Shown: piece after piece, positions 1-7,657 of the stretch
How the letters are laid out: each line of letters starts with the position of its first letter
Numbering within the stretch: position 1 is the stretch's first letter
NCBI RefSeq assembly: GCF_000517625.1
Contig: NZ_CP007055.1
Coordinates: 1,116,001 to 1,180,000 of the forward strand
DNA length: 64,000 bases
DNA from: Halostagnicola larsenii XH-48
GTDB taxonomy: Archaea; Halobacteriota; Halobacteria; Halobacteriales; Natrialbaceae
Direction of reading: 5' to 3'
Position numbers and translations under genes: made by a program
The notes under the pieces: generated by a model
Told to the model about the DNA's origin: nothing
Database searches by the model: none
Seen by the model: only the letters and a program-made list of their open reading frames with translations

Positions 1-181
1 TCGAAATCGGATCTGTCACGTTCGTATCTTTTTGATTGAGTCATGATAACATTCCTGTTCGCGGCGATACCGAACGGACGGCGATTCGAGGAGGTCGACA
101 GCCGAAAGAATCTACCAACGACGCCGACTCTCACTATCGAGACCACCGAAAGCCAACTTCCTCCCCGCCGTAGGAGCAGCT

Positions 182-664
182 ATGACCCAACTTCGAACTG
201 TCCGAACGCCGAACGGTCCCCGGATCGAGGCCTCGCACGTCCTCGAGGCCGATCCCGACGCCGCCTGGGACCTCCTCGTCGATACGCGCCGGTGGCTCGA
301 GTGGTCGCCGGTGGTGACGGATGTCGAGGCGAGTCACCGCCGGCTCGAGACGGGAACGACGGGTCGAGTTCGCGTGCGGCCGGGAATCTGGGTCCCGTTT
401 GCGATCACCGCTTGTGACCCGTCCGAGCGACGGTGGGGATGGAACGTCGCCCGCCTTCCCGCGGCGGCTCATCGGGTCGACGACCTCGGTTCGGGTCGGT
501 GTCGAGTCGCCTTCGAACTGCGTCCGTTCGCGACCGTCAACGCGCCGGTGTGTCTGCGCGCGCTCGAGCGAATCGACGACCTCCTCTCGAGCGAGACCGC
601 CGTCGAACCGGCCGGCACAACGTCGTCGGACGTACCGGGTGATTCGGCAGATGCGGACGAGTGA
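182..664 (+). CDS. SRPBCC (START/polyketide-cyclase-like) protein
   Basis: This 160-residue protein looks like a member of the SRPBCC superfamily, helix-grip folds that hold a hydrophobic ligand in a deep cavity. The N-terminal part (about residues 14-40: an ASHVLEADPDAAWDLLVDTRRWLEWSP-like segment with the typical W-D-L-L-x-D and W-x-x-W-S-P pattern) is the family signature. The C-terminal 25 residues are acidic, Ser/Thr-rich and probably disordered. The ATG at 182 is chosen because the family pattern begins shortly after it. The ligand cannot be told from sequence. The gene stands alone, convergent to the flavin reductase gene downstream. Confidence 0.75.
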   Translation: MTQLRTVRTPNGPRIEASHVLEADPDAAWDLLVDTRRWLEWSPVVTDVEASHRRLETGTTGRVRVRPGIWVPFAITACDPSERRWGWNVARLPAAAHRVDDLGSGRCRVAFELRPFATVNAPVCLRALERIDDLLSSETAVEPAGTTSSDVPGDSADADE

Positions 665-759
665 GCCAGCGCCGACATCGATCGGAGACGACCGACGCGC
701 ACGGATAGACGCGGCTCAGAGCGAGTGCTCGAGCGGATGCGATCAGGATGACGGTCCAA

Positions 760-1371
760 TCAGGGCGGACGCTCGAGTCCGAACCGTTCCTGGGTCGTCG
801 CGTACATGCTCCCGGCGAGTCGGCCGACCGCGTCGACGTTCGCGACGTCGATTTTCCCGTCGTCGCCGAGCAGGTCCGGAGCGAGGTGGACGTGCTGGAC
901 CTCGCCGAACACGAGCACCGACCCGCCGACGTCGATGGTCTCGTGGAGCGTACACTCGAAGGCGGCTTTCGCCGCGGCGACCCGCGGCGGCTCGACGGTC
1001 GTCGACGGCGCGCGCTCGACGCCGACGTGATCGAACTCGCTCTCGTCGGCAGGAAGCGTCGCGGCCGTCTCGTTCATCTCCTCGACGACGTCCTCGGTGA
1101 CGAGGTTGAAGACGAACTCGCCGGTCTCGCTGGCGTTCGTCGGCGAGTCCTTCTCGTCGTCGACCGGTGCGAACAGGACGATCGGCGGGTCGACGGAGGC
1201 AACGGTCGAGAAGCTATAGGGGGCGAGGTTGTCGACGCCGTCGCCGTCGGTCGTCGAAATCCACGCGATGGGGCGAGGAATCACGACGCTCGAGAGGATC
1301 CGGTAGATCGATCCCTCGACCTCGCCGACGTCGATTTCGACGGGCTCGGTTTCGGACGAGTCGTCAGTCAT
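760..1371 (-). CDS. flavin reductase family protein (FMN-binding split barrel)
   Basis: The 203-residue product has the pattern of the flavin reductase/DIM6-NTAB family: an early P-R-P-I-A-W segment, then N-L-A-P-Y-S-F-S-T-V (about residues 40-55) and S-V-D-P-P-I-V-L-F, which bind FMN in characterised relatives. These proteins reduce flavin with NAD(P)H or use bound FMN. A longer open frame exists upstream, but the extra 70 residues are Arg-rich shadow sequence overlapping the next gene, so the ATG at 1371 is the likely start. It lies 26 bases downstream of the VOC gene on the same strand and is probably cotranscribed with it. The pairing with a dioxygenase-like gene and an HxlR regulator suggests quinone or aromatic electrophile handling; that is inference. 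Confidence 0.85.
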   Translation of the reverse strand: MTDDSSETEPVEIDVGEVEGSIYRILSSVVIPRPIAWISTTDGDGVDNLAPYSFSTVASVDPPIVLFAPVDDEKDSPTNASETGEFVFNLVTEDVVEEMNETAATLPADESEFDHVGVERAPSTTVEPPRVAAAKAAFECTLHETIDVGGSVLVFGEVQHVHLAPDLLGDDGKIDVANVDAVGRLAGSMYATTQERFGLERPP

Positions 1372-1397
1372 GGATCGTGTTCCGTCCTCGCTCACCG

Positions 1398-1868
1398 TTA
1401 GTGTTCCTGTGGGTCGACGAACTCGGTTCCCGGTTCGTCCTCGTCGACGGCGAATCCCGGCCCGCCCGTCGCGAGTTCGAACACGAGTCCGTCGGGGTCG
1501 CTGAAGTAGATGCTCTTGAAGTAGGTCCGATCCCGAACTTGCGAGACGCGAACGCCGTGGTCTTTCAGGTGCTCGCGCCACTCGAGGAGCGTTTCCTCGT
1601 CCTCGACGCCCATCGCGAAGTGGTGGCTCGCGCCGGGGCCCGGTTGACCCCTCGAGTTCGGGTACTCGAAGTAGGTTACGTTCGTTCCCGGTTCCCCCTC
1701 GGGCGTCGACGAGAAGTAGTAGTGAAGCGTTCCCGGATCGTCATAGTTTTCGGTCATCTTGACCGTGTGGAAGCCGAGAACGTCCTCGTAGAACGCCTTC
1801 GTTTCGTCCATGTCTGTACAGATGTTCGTCACGTGGTGTAACCCGGTCGTCGGTGGTGATTCGGTCAT
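1398..1868 (-). CDS. VOC (glyoxalase/extradiol dioxygenase fold) protein
   Basis: The 156-residue protein carries the vicinal-oxygen-chelate pattern: G-L-H-H-V-T near the N-terminus (candidate metal ligand His11 or His12), a central A-S-H-H-F-A-M-G-V, and a C-terminal D-P-D-G-L-V-F-E-L-A-T with the usual Glu ligand. It resembles half of the two-module hydroquinone ring-cleaving dioxygenases (MhqA/MhqO type, about 310 residues), so it is a single-module relative. ATG 1868 is chosen over a longer frame because the VOC fold begins at once after it. It is divergent from the HxlR regulator gene and upstream of the flavin reductase gene on the same strand. The substrate is unknown. Confidence 0.82.
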   Translation of the reverse strand: MTESPPTTGLHHVTNICTDMDETKAFYEDVLGFHTVKMTENYDDPGTLHYYFSSTPEGEPGTNVTYFEYPNSRGQPGPGASHHFAMGVEDEETLLEWREHLKDHGVRVSQVRDRTYFKSIYFSDPDGLVFELATGGPGFAVDEDEPGTEFVDPQEH

Positions 1869-1979
1869 TGTGTCTCTCGGTCGCGTCGGATGGCCGCTGT
1901 CTCCTTTTGGACGACCCTCGTGTGCCGAACGGGTCGCCCGCCGCTCGAGCGCCAAACGAGTCGGCCGCCGGACGCTGAA

Positions 1980-1994
1980 CTAACCTCGTGTTAG
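1980..1994. promoter_or_regulatory. candidate HxlR operator, CTAAC-N5-GTTAG
   Basis: A perfect 5-bp inverted repeat (CTAAC at 1980-1984, GTTAG at 1990-1994) with a 5-base spacer sits in the 185-base divergent region between the VOC gene and the HxlR gene. HxlR/DUF24 regulators bind dyads of this size as dimers, and position between divergent targets fits autoregulation. The assignment is inference from position and symmetry only. Confidence 0.4.
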
Positions 1995-2053
1995 CTGGTT
2001 CGGTTCCGAACCCCTATACCCTTTCGCGACGTACGGGTTACCAGGTACACACG

Positions 2054-2416
2054 ATGTCACCAGCGCAAACCCAGCGGTCGGCCGAAGATGCAAACGCCGA
2101 CGCGTGTCCGGTCATCCAGTCGCTCGAGCAGATCGGGTCGCAGTGGCGACTCGCCGTTTTGCACGATCTACTCGAGGGAGAACGTCGATTCAACGAACTC
2201 AAGCGCTCGACGGGCGCGAACGCGCGGACCCTCTCGCGCGTCCTCGACGACCTCGGCGAGAAGGGGTTCGTCGACCGACGTATCGAGGAGGACGCGCCGA
2301 TCGCGACCTACTACAGCCTCACCGAGAAAGGCGAGTCGCTCGAGCCGGTTTTCGAGGAGATCGATTGCTGGGCCAGTTCGTGGCTCGACCTCGAGGACGA
2401 CATCGCCGCCGACTGA
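2054..2416 (+). CDS. HxlR/DUF24-family winged-helix transcriptional regulator
   Basis: A 120-residue regulator with the complete HxlR winged helix: C-P-V-I-Q-S-L-E-Q-I-G-S-Q-W-R-L-A-V-L near residues 18-36, F-N-E-L-K-R-S-T-G-A-N-A-R-T-L-S-R-V-L as recognition helix region, and the wing up to Y-S-L-T-E-K-G. Cys18 is the only cysteine in the N-terminal half, where thiol- or quinone-sensing relatives (YodB, HypR, QorR) carry their sensing Cys. The ATG at 2054 is chosen since upstream residues do not match the family. It is divergent from the VOC and flavin reductase genes, which it likely controls together with itself. Confidence 0.88.
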   Translation: MSPAQTQRSAEDANADACPVIQSLEQIGSQWRLAVLHDLLEGERRFNELKRSTGANARTLSRVLDDLGEKGFVDRRIEEDAPIATYYSLTEKGESLEPVFEEIDCWASSWLDLEDDIAAD

Positions 2417-2521
2417 TTTTGCCGTCGCCTGATTCTGTGAAACCTGGCCGCTCGTCGAGTGGAGTCGAGAGCGCGCCTGATTAACAAAGAGAGGGTTGAA
2501 CGCCGGGTCACCCATCGATCG

Positions 2522-2959
2522 TTATGCGCGGGTTCCGGCCCGTTCGGGGGTGTCGGCGCTGTTGTTCGCGTACGCGGTGTACGCCGCGAGGGCCGCGACG
2601 ACCGCGCCGGAGATCGCCGTTCCGGTCGCGAGCTCGTTGCTTCCCATCTCGATAAGCGCCGGCGAAATGAGCGCCCACAGTCCGAGGAGGACGGTCAGCG
2701 ACGCCACGCCGACGCTGGCCAGTCGGTCTCGAGTCATACGGATGAAGTTGTAACCCGCGAGCAGGAAGATGCCCGTGCCGACCAGCGTGTCGTTCCAGAT
2801 CGCCGTCTCCGTAGCGTCGAAGAGAAACGGCGACGCGACGATATACAGTCCGACGAGCGCGGCGAGCGCGCTCACCCACTGCATCGCGTCCGTGTTGAGT
2901 GTGTTTCGGTCGTGCTCATCGTCTCGAGTCGAGTCGGTGTCCGTCGGAGTAGTGCTCAT
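2522..2959 (-). CDS. SPW repeat membrane protein
   Basis: The 145-residue protein has a charged cytoplasmic N-terminus of about 25 residues followed by four hydrophobic helices. The first pair contains Y-I-V-A-S-P-F-L-F and a nearby W-N-D; the second pair contains L-W-A-L-I-S-P-A-L. These S-P-(W/F) turns between helices define SPW-repeat proteins, small two-repeat membrane proteins of unknown function found in many prokaryotes. The start at 2959 is preferred because the upstream extension in the same frame is Arg-rich and lacks family similarity. It stands alone. Confidence 0.82.
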   Translation of the reverse strand: MSTTPTDTDSTRDDEHDRNTLNTDAMQWVSALAALVGLYIVASPFLFDATETAIWNDTLVGTGIFLLAGYNFIRMTRDRLASVGVASLTVLLGLWALISPALIEMGSNELATGTAISGAVVAALAAYTAYANNSADTPERAGTRA

Positions 2960-3188
2960 GGGACGACCAACTGCAGTAGCCGCCGTCGGGGCAAAACGGC
3001 AGTGCCTGCGTCTGTCGGGCGGACTCGAAAACCACCATATCCGTCCGTCTCTGTTCGCTTTCGCGGCTCTGAACTCTTTGAACATCTGAATCCGAGATGG
3101 CTGGTGGTGCGCTCACACGGGTGTCGGATTGCGGGTACTGAGATCGCTCGAGTCACACCAACGGGAAAACAGCGTCAGGGACGAAGCG

Positions 3189-3635
3189 CTACTCGTCGAC
3201 CTCGAGTTCGACCAGTTGCAGCGACCGGTTCAGGTGACAGACGTCGTGTGGCGGGTCGCCGACGATTTCACGGATGCGGTACTCGCCGTCGAGGTCGACG
3301 CCGTCGGGTTCGCAGTACTCGTGGCTCGGACACTCCACGTACGGACACGAGCCGGGCAGGCTGTTCGTACTGCCCGCGTACGCGCCTTTCTTTCTGACGT
3401 TCGCTGTGACGGAGACCGGTTCGACCTCGACGGCTCGCACGCCGTCGTCGTGGACGCCACACTCGAGCGTCTGGGCGTTTTCGCGGATCGAAGTGACGCG
3501 ATATGTGGTTTCCGGCGAGAGGTTGAGACACTGGCTTCGATACGGGCAGTCGGCGCAGGCGTCGGCTTCGCCGTGGTAGACGAATTCGGTTCCCGGTTCG
3601 GCAAGCCGGGTTCCGAGGAGGGTGACGGTCGACAT
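3189..3635 (-). CDS. UPF0179 family protein with cysteine clusters
   Basis: The 148-residue protein matches the archaeal UPF0179 family. It has about eight cysteines in two clusters: C-A-D-C-P-Y-R-S-Q-C in the N-terminal third, and C-P-Y-V-E-C with a following H-E-Y-C in the C-terminal third, plus single Cys in between and near the end. Such spacing is expected for metal or Fe-S binding, but the function of the family is not established. The ATG at 3635 begins M-S-T-V-T-L-L-G, as in family members; a 15-residue longer frame is not supported. Confidence 0.87.
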   Translation of the reverse strand: MSTVTLLGTRLAEPGTEFVYHGEADACADCPYRSQCLNLSPETTYRVTSIRENAQTLECGVHDDGVRAVEVEPVSVTANVRKKGAYAGSTNSLPGSCPYVECPSHEYCEPDGVDLDGEYRIREIVGDPPHDVCHLNRSLQLVELEVDE

Positions 3636-3714
3636 ACCGAGCGGTAGTCGCCACTCGCGGTTAAGCCTCACGTCCCACATTGGAGACTCGAGAAGCGACT
3701 ATTCGGTTGGACCG

Positions 3715-4119
3715 TCACTCCTCGAGATCGTCCGTTCCGGTGAGCTCGTCGAGCCGTTCGAAGTACTCTTCCCGCGGAACTTGGTACAGCTCGCGGTAAT
3801 CGATCTCGCCCCGGTCGAATCGTCGCGCGAGTTCGGCGAGACACTCGAGCGCGTCGGGACGCCTCGGGAAGCGATTGGTCTCGCGGAGACGGACTTCGGG
3901 CTCGAGATAGAGCGTGACGTGCCAGTCGGTGTCCGGGGTTCCCGGATTCGCCCCCGGACGACGAGTTCGCTTTCCGTGGGTGAGATAGAGCGTCGGCAAG
4001 CACGCTGCCGGAAAGGCGTCGCCGTTGAAGACATCCGGTCGGTACGCGAGGACGACGCGGCCGTCCTCGCTCTCGTTCCAGACGGTCCAACTGTCGGGGA
4101 TGGCCGCCAGATCTGCCAT
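3715..4119 (-). CDS. conserved haloarchaeal protein (DUF5820-like)
   Basis: This 134-residue protein begins M-A-D-L-A-A-I-P-D-S-W-T-V-W-N-E and contains R-V-V-L-A-Y-R-P-D-V-F and W-H-V-T-L-Y-L-E-P-E-V, a pattern I associate with the haloarchaeal DUF5820 family. The recall of the family number is from memory. The compact beta-rich N-terminal two thirds and helical, acidic C-terminus give no catalytic motif. ATG 4119 is chosen because the upstream 24 residues are not acidic and lie in the intergenic region. It is convergent with the UPF0179 gene side and divergent from vapB. Function unknown. Confidence 0.72.
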   Translation of the reverse strand: MADLAAIPDSWTVWNESEDGRVVLAYRPDVFNGDAFPAACLPTLYLTHGKRTRRPGANPGTPDTDWHVTLYLEPEVRLRETNRFPRRPDALECLAELARRFDRGEIDYRELYQVPREEYFERLDELTGTDDLEE

Positions 4120-4213
4120 TGCGGCTGGGTAGGGGAGAGGAACGTAAAGTTTCGTCGTCAGCGGGCTCGAGAGAGAAATAGGGGGAGCCATTCACGATCC
4201 TTCACTTCATCTC

Positions 4214-4259
4214 CGAGTAAGGAGATATTTTTATGTAAGGAAGGCATATCTCGAGTAAG
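4214..4259. promoter_or_regulatory. candidate VapB operator: paired inverted and direct repeats
   Basis: Just upstream of vapB an inverted repeat GAGATAT (4222-4228) and ATATCTC (4246-4252) flanks the AT-rich TATA-like stretch at about 4228-4236. The same arms are abutted by a direct repeat CGAGTAAG at 4214-4221 and 4252-4259. AbrB-type VapB antitoxins commonly repress their own operon from dyads near the promoter; the assignment here is inference. Confidence 0.45.
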
Positions 4260-4262
4260 ACG

Positions 4263-4550
4263 ATGGCGATTACGCAAGATGCAACGATAACGAGCAAGGG
4301 ACAGGTAACGATTCCAAAGGAGATCCGCGAGGAACTCGGTATCGGTGAAGGGACGGAAGTCGAGTTCGTCCTCACGGACGCAGACGAGGTGACGGTTCGT
4401 CCGAAGAAGCCTGCGATGGATCGACTTCGGGAGATCCAGTCCACACTCTCGAAACACGATATCGATGTCGAGAAACTGCGCCGAGAGTCGAAAGATGCAT
4501 GGGGAGGGCAGACGGGTGTGCTCGACCGTTCAGGTAACGAGTCGTCGTGA
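4263..4550 (+). CDS. vapB: VapB-type antitoxin, AbrB/MazE swapped-hairpin domain
   Basis: The 95-residue protein starts with an AbrB/SpoVT domain: T-I-T-S-K-G-Q-V-T-I-P-K-E-I-R-E-E-L-G-I (residues 8-27), a DNA-binding swapped-hairpin beta barrel. The C-terminal half is charged and helical and would wrap the toxin active site. It overlaps vapC by four bases (GTGA, 4547-4550), so the pair is translationally coupled. It would neutralise the PIN ribonuclease and repress the operon. Classification as type II antitoxin rests on the domain plus the overlapping PIN gene. Confidence 0.9.
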   Translation: MAITQDATITSKGQVTIPKEIREELGIGEGTEVEFVLTDADEVTVRPKKPAMDRLREIQSTLSKHDIDVEKLRRESKDAWGGQTGVLDRSGNESS

Positions 4551-4963
4551 TTTTTCTCGATTCGTGGGTCTGGCTCGAGTTTCTCTTCGACGGCGAACAG
4601 GCAACCGATGCCGAGTCGCTGATCGAACGCGCGAATACTCCTGCGGAAGGCGGGCTTATCACACCGACTGTTGTCGCTGAGGTATCGTACCGGCTTCAGG
4701 TCGTTGAAGACGAAGCGACTGCGACGGAAGCGATTCGAGCGATCGACGAGTACGAATATATCGAGAGTCTCCCGATTGTCGACGAAATCGCAGAATACGC
4801 AGCGACGCTTCGAGCCAAGTACTACGATACCGGTGAGCGCGAAATTTCATACGCGGATGCGATTCATATTGCAACAGCAACGGCCCACGAGGAGTGCCAT
4901 ACCCTCTACTCCGGGGATCCCGATTTCGAAGGGATCGACGAAGTCGACACCGTCGTGCTGTGA
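4547..4963 (+). CDS. vapC: VapC-type PIN-domain ribonuclease toxin
   Basis: This 138-residue protein is a PIN domain nuclease. Visible acidic active-site residues are Asp5 in M-I-F-L-D-S-W-V-W-L-E, a Glu in T-V-V-A-E-V-S-Y (about residue 44), Asp in S-Y-A-D-A-I-H-I-A-T-A (about residue 104) and Asp in S-G-D-P-D-F near the C-terminus, the usual four-acid Mg2+ site. VapC toxins cleave tRNA or rRNA to halt translation. It begins at a GTG (4547) overlapping the vapB stop codon, so toxin synthesis depends on antitoxin translation. The RNA target is not known. Confidence 0.9.
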   Translation: MIFLDSWVWLEFLFDGEQATDAESLIERANTPAEGGLITPTVVAEVSYRLQVVEDEATATEAIRAIDEYEYIESLPIVDEIAEYAATLRAKYYDTGEREISYADAIHIATATAHEECHTLYSGDPDFEGIDEVDTVVL

Positions 4964-5566
4964 TTTTCCCAGCCTGAGCGGTTCGGTAGACGAGACTATT
5001 GGATTCGCTCTCGAGCCACGAGGAAATCGCGCGCTGGCGGCTGCGTGTCCATGCAGGCCATCTGTTTATACGCTCGATCCCCCAACACACGGTGCGATGG
5101 ACGTTGACAATCAGCGATTCTGTCAATATTGGCCTCGAGGCGGCTCATCATAAATACCCTTTGGGGCCAAGCTTAAGGTGCTGTATTACTACATATTAAA
5201 TACTTCCGGTATATGACTGCCGGATCGTGCCTGCTCTCAGGTGCTGTCGTACCGTGAGGGAACCTCCAGGTGCTGTCGTAACGCGACGAGGTGTCGATCG
5301 CTACACGCTCGCGCGGTGATGGCAACCATGACACCACACCCGACGCCGCCCGCGGATACTCGCTCTCAGAGGACCGCTGCCTCGAGGAGCAACGTAATCG
5401 TCTCTCGGTTTGACAGCCGCCGGCAAGAATCGGCGGTCACGAAGCGAACGCCACCGCGTTCCGGGAAGCACTACCCGAGTCGATCGGCGCGACGCCGTTT
5501 GTTCTCATTCAGATCGAGTGCGAGCACGGGCCGACGAACAGAGAGACAACCCCGACAACAGATACC
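4964..5566. other. 603-base region with no convincing gene
   Basis: No open frame here has convincing coding character. It holds the promoter area of the prkA operon: TATA-like AT-rich stretches near 5063-5068 and 5188-5205, and three copies of an AGGTGCTGT word. The reading frame continuous with prkA1 looks weakly protein-like from about 5283 (an acidic S-E-D-R-C-L-E-E-Q segment, an in-frame TGA near 5413, then A-F-R-E-A-L-P-E-S-I-G). It lacks a start codon after the stop, so it is either a decayed gene or chance. Confidence 0.5.
5238..5283. repeat. short direct repeat upstream of prkA operon
   Basis: The 17-mer at 5238-5254 (caggtgctgtcgtaccg) recurs at 5267-5283 with 16 of 17 bases identical, spaced 29 bases start to start. 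A third partial copy, aggtgctgt, is at 5176-5184. Regular spacing near a promoter is compatible with a regulator binding site, but no regulator is identified. Confidence 0.5.
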
Positions 5567-7639
5567 ATGACTGGTGACATCGAAACACTCGAGAAGCTCA
5601 GTACCGATTACAAGGAGTCGATGCCCGAAGACCTCCGCGAGACCAAGTCGTTCGACTGGTATCTCGAGGAGGCCTACCGGGACCCGAAGATCACCCGTAA
5701 CGCCCACCAGCGGGTTGCGGATATGTTCGACTACTACGGGACCGCCTACGACGAGACCGAGGGGGTCGTGGAGTATCAACTCGCCAGCGAGGATCCGCTC
5801 GGCGACGGCGAAAACACCTTCTACGGGAAGGTAATCCACCAATCGATTCACGAGTTCGTCAACAAGGTCAAATCGGGCGCTCGTCGACTCGGCCCGGAAC
5901 GTCGGATCAAACTCCTGCTCGGTCCCGTCGGCTCGGGGAAGTCCCACTTCGACAAACAGGTTCGGAAATACTTCGAGGACTACACGCTTCAGGAGGAAGG
6001 CCGGATGTACACATTCCGGTGGACCAACCTCTGTGACGTCATTAAGGATCAGGACCCGACCGACGACGCCGTTCGCTCGCCGATGAATCAGGATCCGCTG
6101 GTTCTACTCCCGCTCGAGCAGCGGCTCACGGTACTCGAGGATGTAAACGAGCGACTCGATGCACCGTACACGATCCAGAACGAACAGAGTCTGGATCCGG
6201 AAAGCGAGTTCTACATGGACAAGCTACTGGCGTACTACGACGACGACCTGCAGGCCGTCCTCGAGAACCACGTCGAGATCGTCCGGCTGATCGCCGACGA
6301 GAACAAGCGCCAGAGCCTCGAGACGTTCGAACCCAAGGACAAGAAAAATCAGGACGAAACCGAACTGACCGGCGACGTCAACTACTCGAAAATCGCCGTC
6401 TACGGCGAGAGCGACCCGCGCGCGTTCGATTACTCGGGCGCGTTCTGTAACGCGAACAGGGGGATTTTCAGCGGGGAGGAGCTCCTGAAGCTCCAGCGGG
6501 AGTTCCTCTATGACTTCCTGCACGCGACCCAGGAGATGACGATCAAGCCCAAAAACAACCCGCGGATCGACATCGACCAGGTCATCGTCGGGCGGACGAA
6601 CATGCCCGAGTACAAGGACAAGAAGGGCGACGAGAAGATGGAAGCGTTCAACGACCGCACGAAGCGGATCGACTTCCCGTACGTCCTCTCCTACGAGCAA
6701 GAATCACTCATCTACGACAAGATGCTTTCTAACGCCGACGTGCCCGACATCAACGTCGAGCCCCACACGCTCGAGATGGCGGGGCTGTTCGGCGTCCTCA
6801 CGCGGATTGAAGAGCCCGACACCGAAACGATCGATCTACTCTCGAAGGCCAAAGCCTACAACGGCGAGATCGACGAGGGCGACGACATCGACGTGAAAAA
6901 GCTCCGCGAGGAGGCCGCGGCGAAAGCCGAGATCGGCGAGGGGATGGTCGGCATCTCGCCGCGGTTCATCGGCGACGAAATCGCCGAGGCGATCATGGAC
7001 TCGAAACACCGCCAGCGAGGGTTCCTCTCGCCGCTTACGGTCTTTAACTTCTTCGAGGAGAACTTAGAGCACCACGGCTCGATTCCGGAGGATAACTTCG
7101 AGAAGTACTACCGCTACCTCGAGACCGTGCGCGAGGAGTATCGCGAACGAGCCATCGAGGACGTGCGTCACGCGCTGGCCTACGATATCGACGAGATCCA
7201 GCGCCAGGGCGAGAAGTACATGGACCACGTGATGGCCTACATCGACGACGACACGATCGAAGATTCGCTGACCGGCCGCGAGCAAGAACCCGACGAAACG
7301 TTCCTGCGCTCGGTCGAGGAGAAACTCGACGTACCCGAAGACCGCAAGAACGACTTCCGCCAAGAGGTGAGCAACTGGGTCTCGAGGCGCGCGCGCGAGG
7401 GCGAGGCGTTCAACCCGCAGGACAACGAGCGCCTGCGCCGGGCCTTAGAGCGCAAACTCTGGGAGGACAAGAAACACAACATCAACTTCTCCGCGCTGGT
7501 CAGCGCGAGCGACGTCGACGACGACGAGCGCTCCTCGTGGATCGACGCCCTGATCGAACAGGGGTACTCCGAAGGCGGCGCGAAGGAGGTGCTCGAGTTC
7601 GCGGGCGCGGAGGTGGCGAAAGCCGAAATCGAGGACTAA
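5567..7639 (+). CDS. prkA: PrkA-family serine protein kinase (first paralogue)
   Basis: The 690-residue protein is a PrkA/YeaG-family kinase: an N-terminal AAA-type ATPase module with Walker A G-P-V-G-S-G-K-S at residues 119-126, a central region (N-R-G-I-F-S-G-E-E-L-L-K, then an S/N-N-x-R-I-D-I-D-Q-V-I-V-G-R-T-N-M-P segment) that matches the family, and the C-terminal PrkA kinase domain. YeaG of E. coli and PrkA of Bacillus act in starvation and sporulation-linked stress responses, phosphorylating protein substrates. It is the first gene of a four-gene operon with a second PrkA, a YeaH protein and SpoVR. ATG 5567 is the first start after in-frame stops and matches the family N-terminus. Confidence 0.92.
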   Translation: MTGDIETLEKLSTDYKESMPEDLRETKSFDWYLEEAYRDPKITRNAHQRVADMFDYYGTAYDETEGVVEYQLASEDPLGDGENTFYGKVIHQSIHEFVNKVKSGARRLGPERRIKLLLGPVGSGKSHFDKQVRKYFEDYTLQEEGRMYTFRWTNLCDVIKDQDPTDDAVRSPMNQDPLVLLPLEQRLTVLEDVNERLDAPYTIQNEQSLDPESEFYMDKLLAYYDDDLQAVLENHVEIVRLIADENKRQSLETFEPKDKKNQDETELTGDVNYSKIAVYGESDPRAFDYSGAFCNANRGIFSGEELLKLQREFLYDFLHATQEMTIKPKNNPRIDIDQVIVGRTNMPEYKDKKGDEKMEAFNDRTKRIDFPYVLSYEQESLIYDKMLSNADVPDINVEPHTLEMAGLFGVLTRIEEPDTETIDLLSKAKAYNGEIDEGDDIDVKKLREEAAAKAEIGEGMVGISPRFIGDEIAEAIMDSKHRQRGFLSPLTVFNFFEENLEHHGSIPEDNFEKYYRYLETVREEYRERAIEDVRHALAYDIDEIQRQGEKYMDHVMAYIDDDTIEDSLTGREQEPDETFLRSVEEKLDVPEDRKNDFRQEVSNWVSRRAREGEAFNPQDNERLRRALERKLWEDKKHNINFSALVSASDVDDDERSSWIDALIEQGYSEGGAKEVLEFAGAEVAKAEIED

Positions 7640-7657
7640 CATGAGCGGAGAACCACC

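Noticed and set aside
1-181. Small frame at 43-417 starting in the left edge
   Set aside because: Out of frame with the SRPBCC gene and Arg/Pro-rich, typical of shadows; the first 181 bases only show an upstream region.
5407-5566. N-terminal extension of prkA1
   Set aside because: There is no start codon between the in-frame TGA and the ATG at 5567, and the family N-terminus begins after that ATG.
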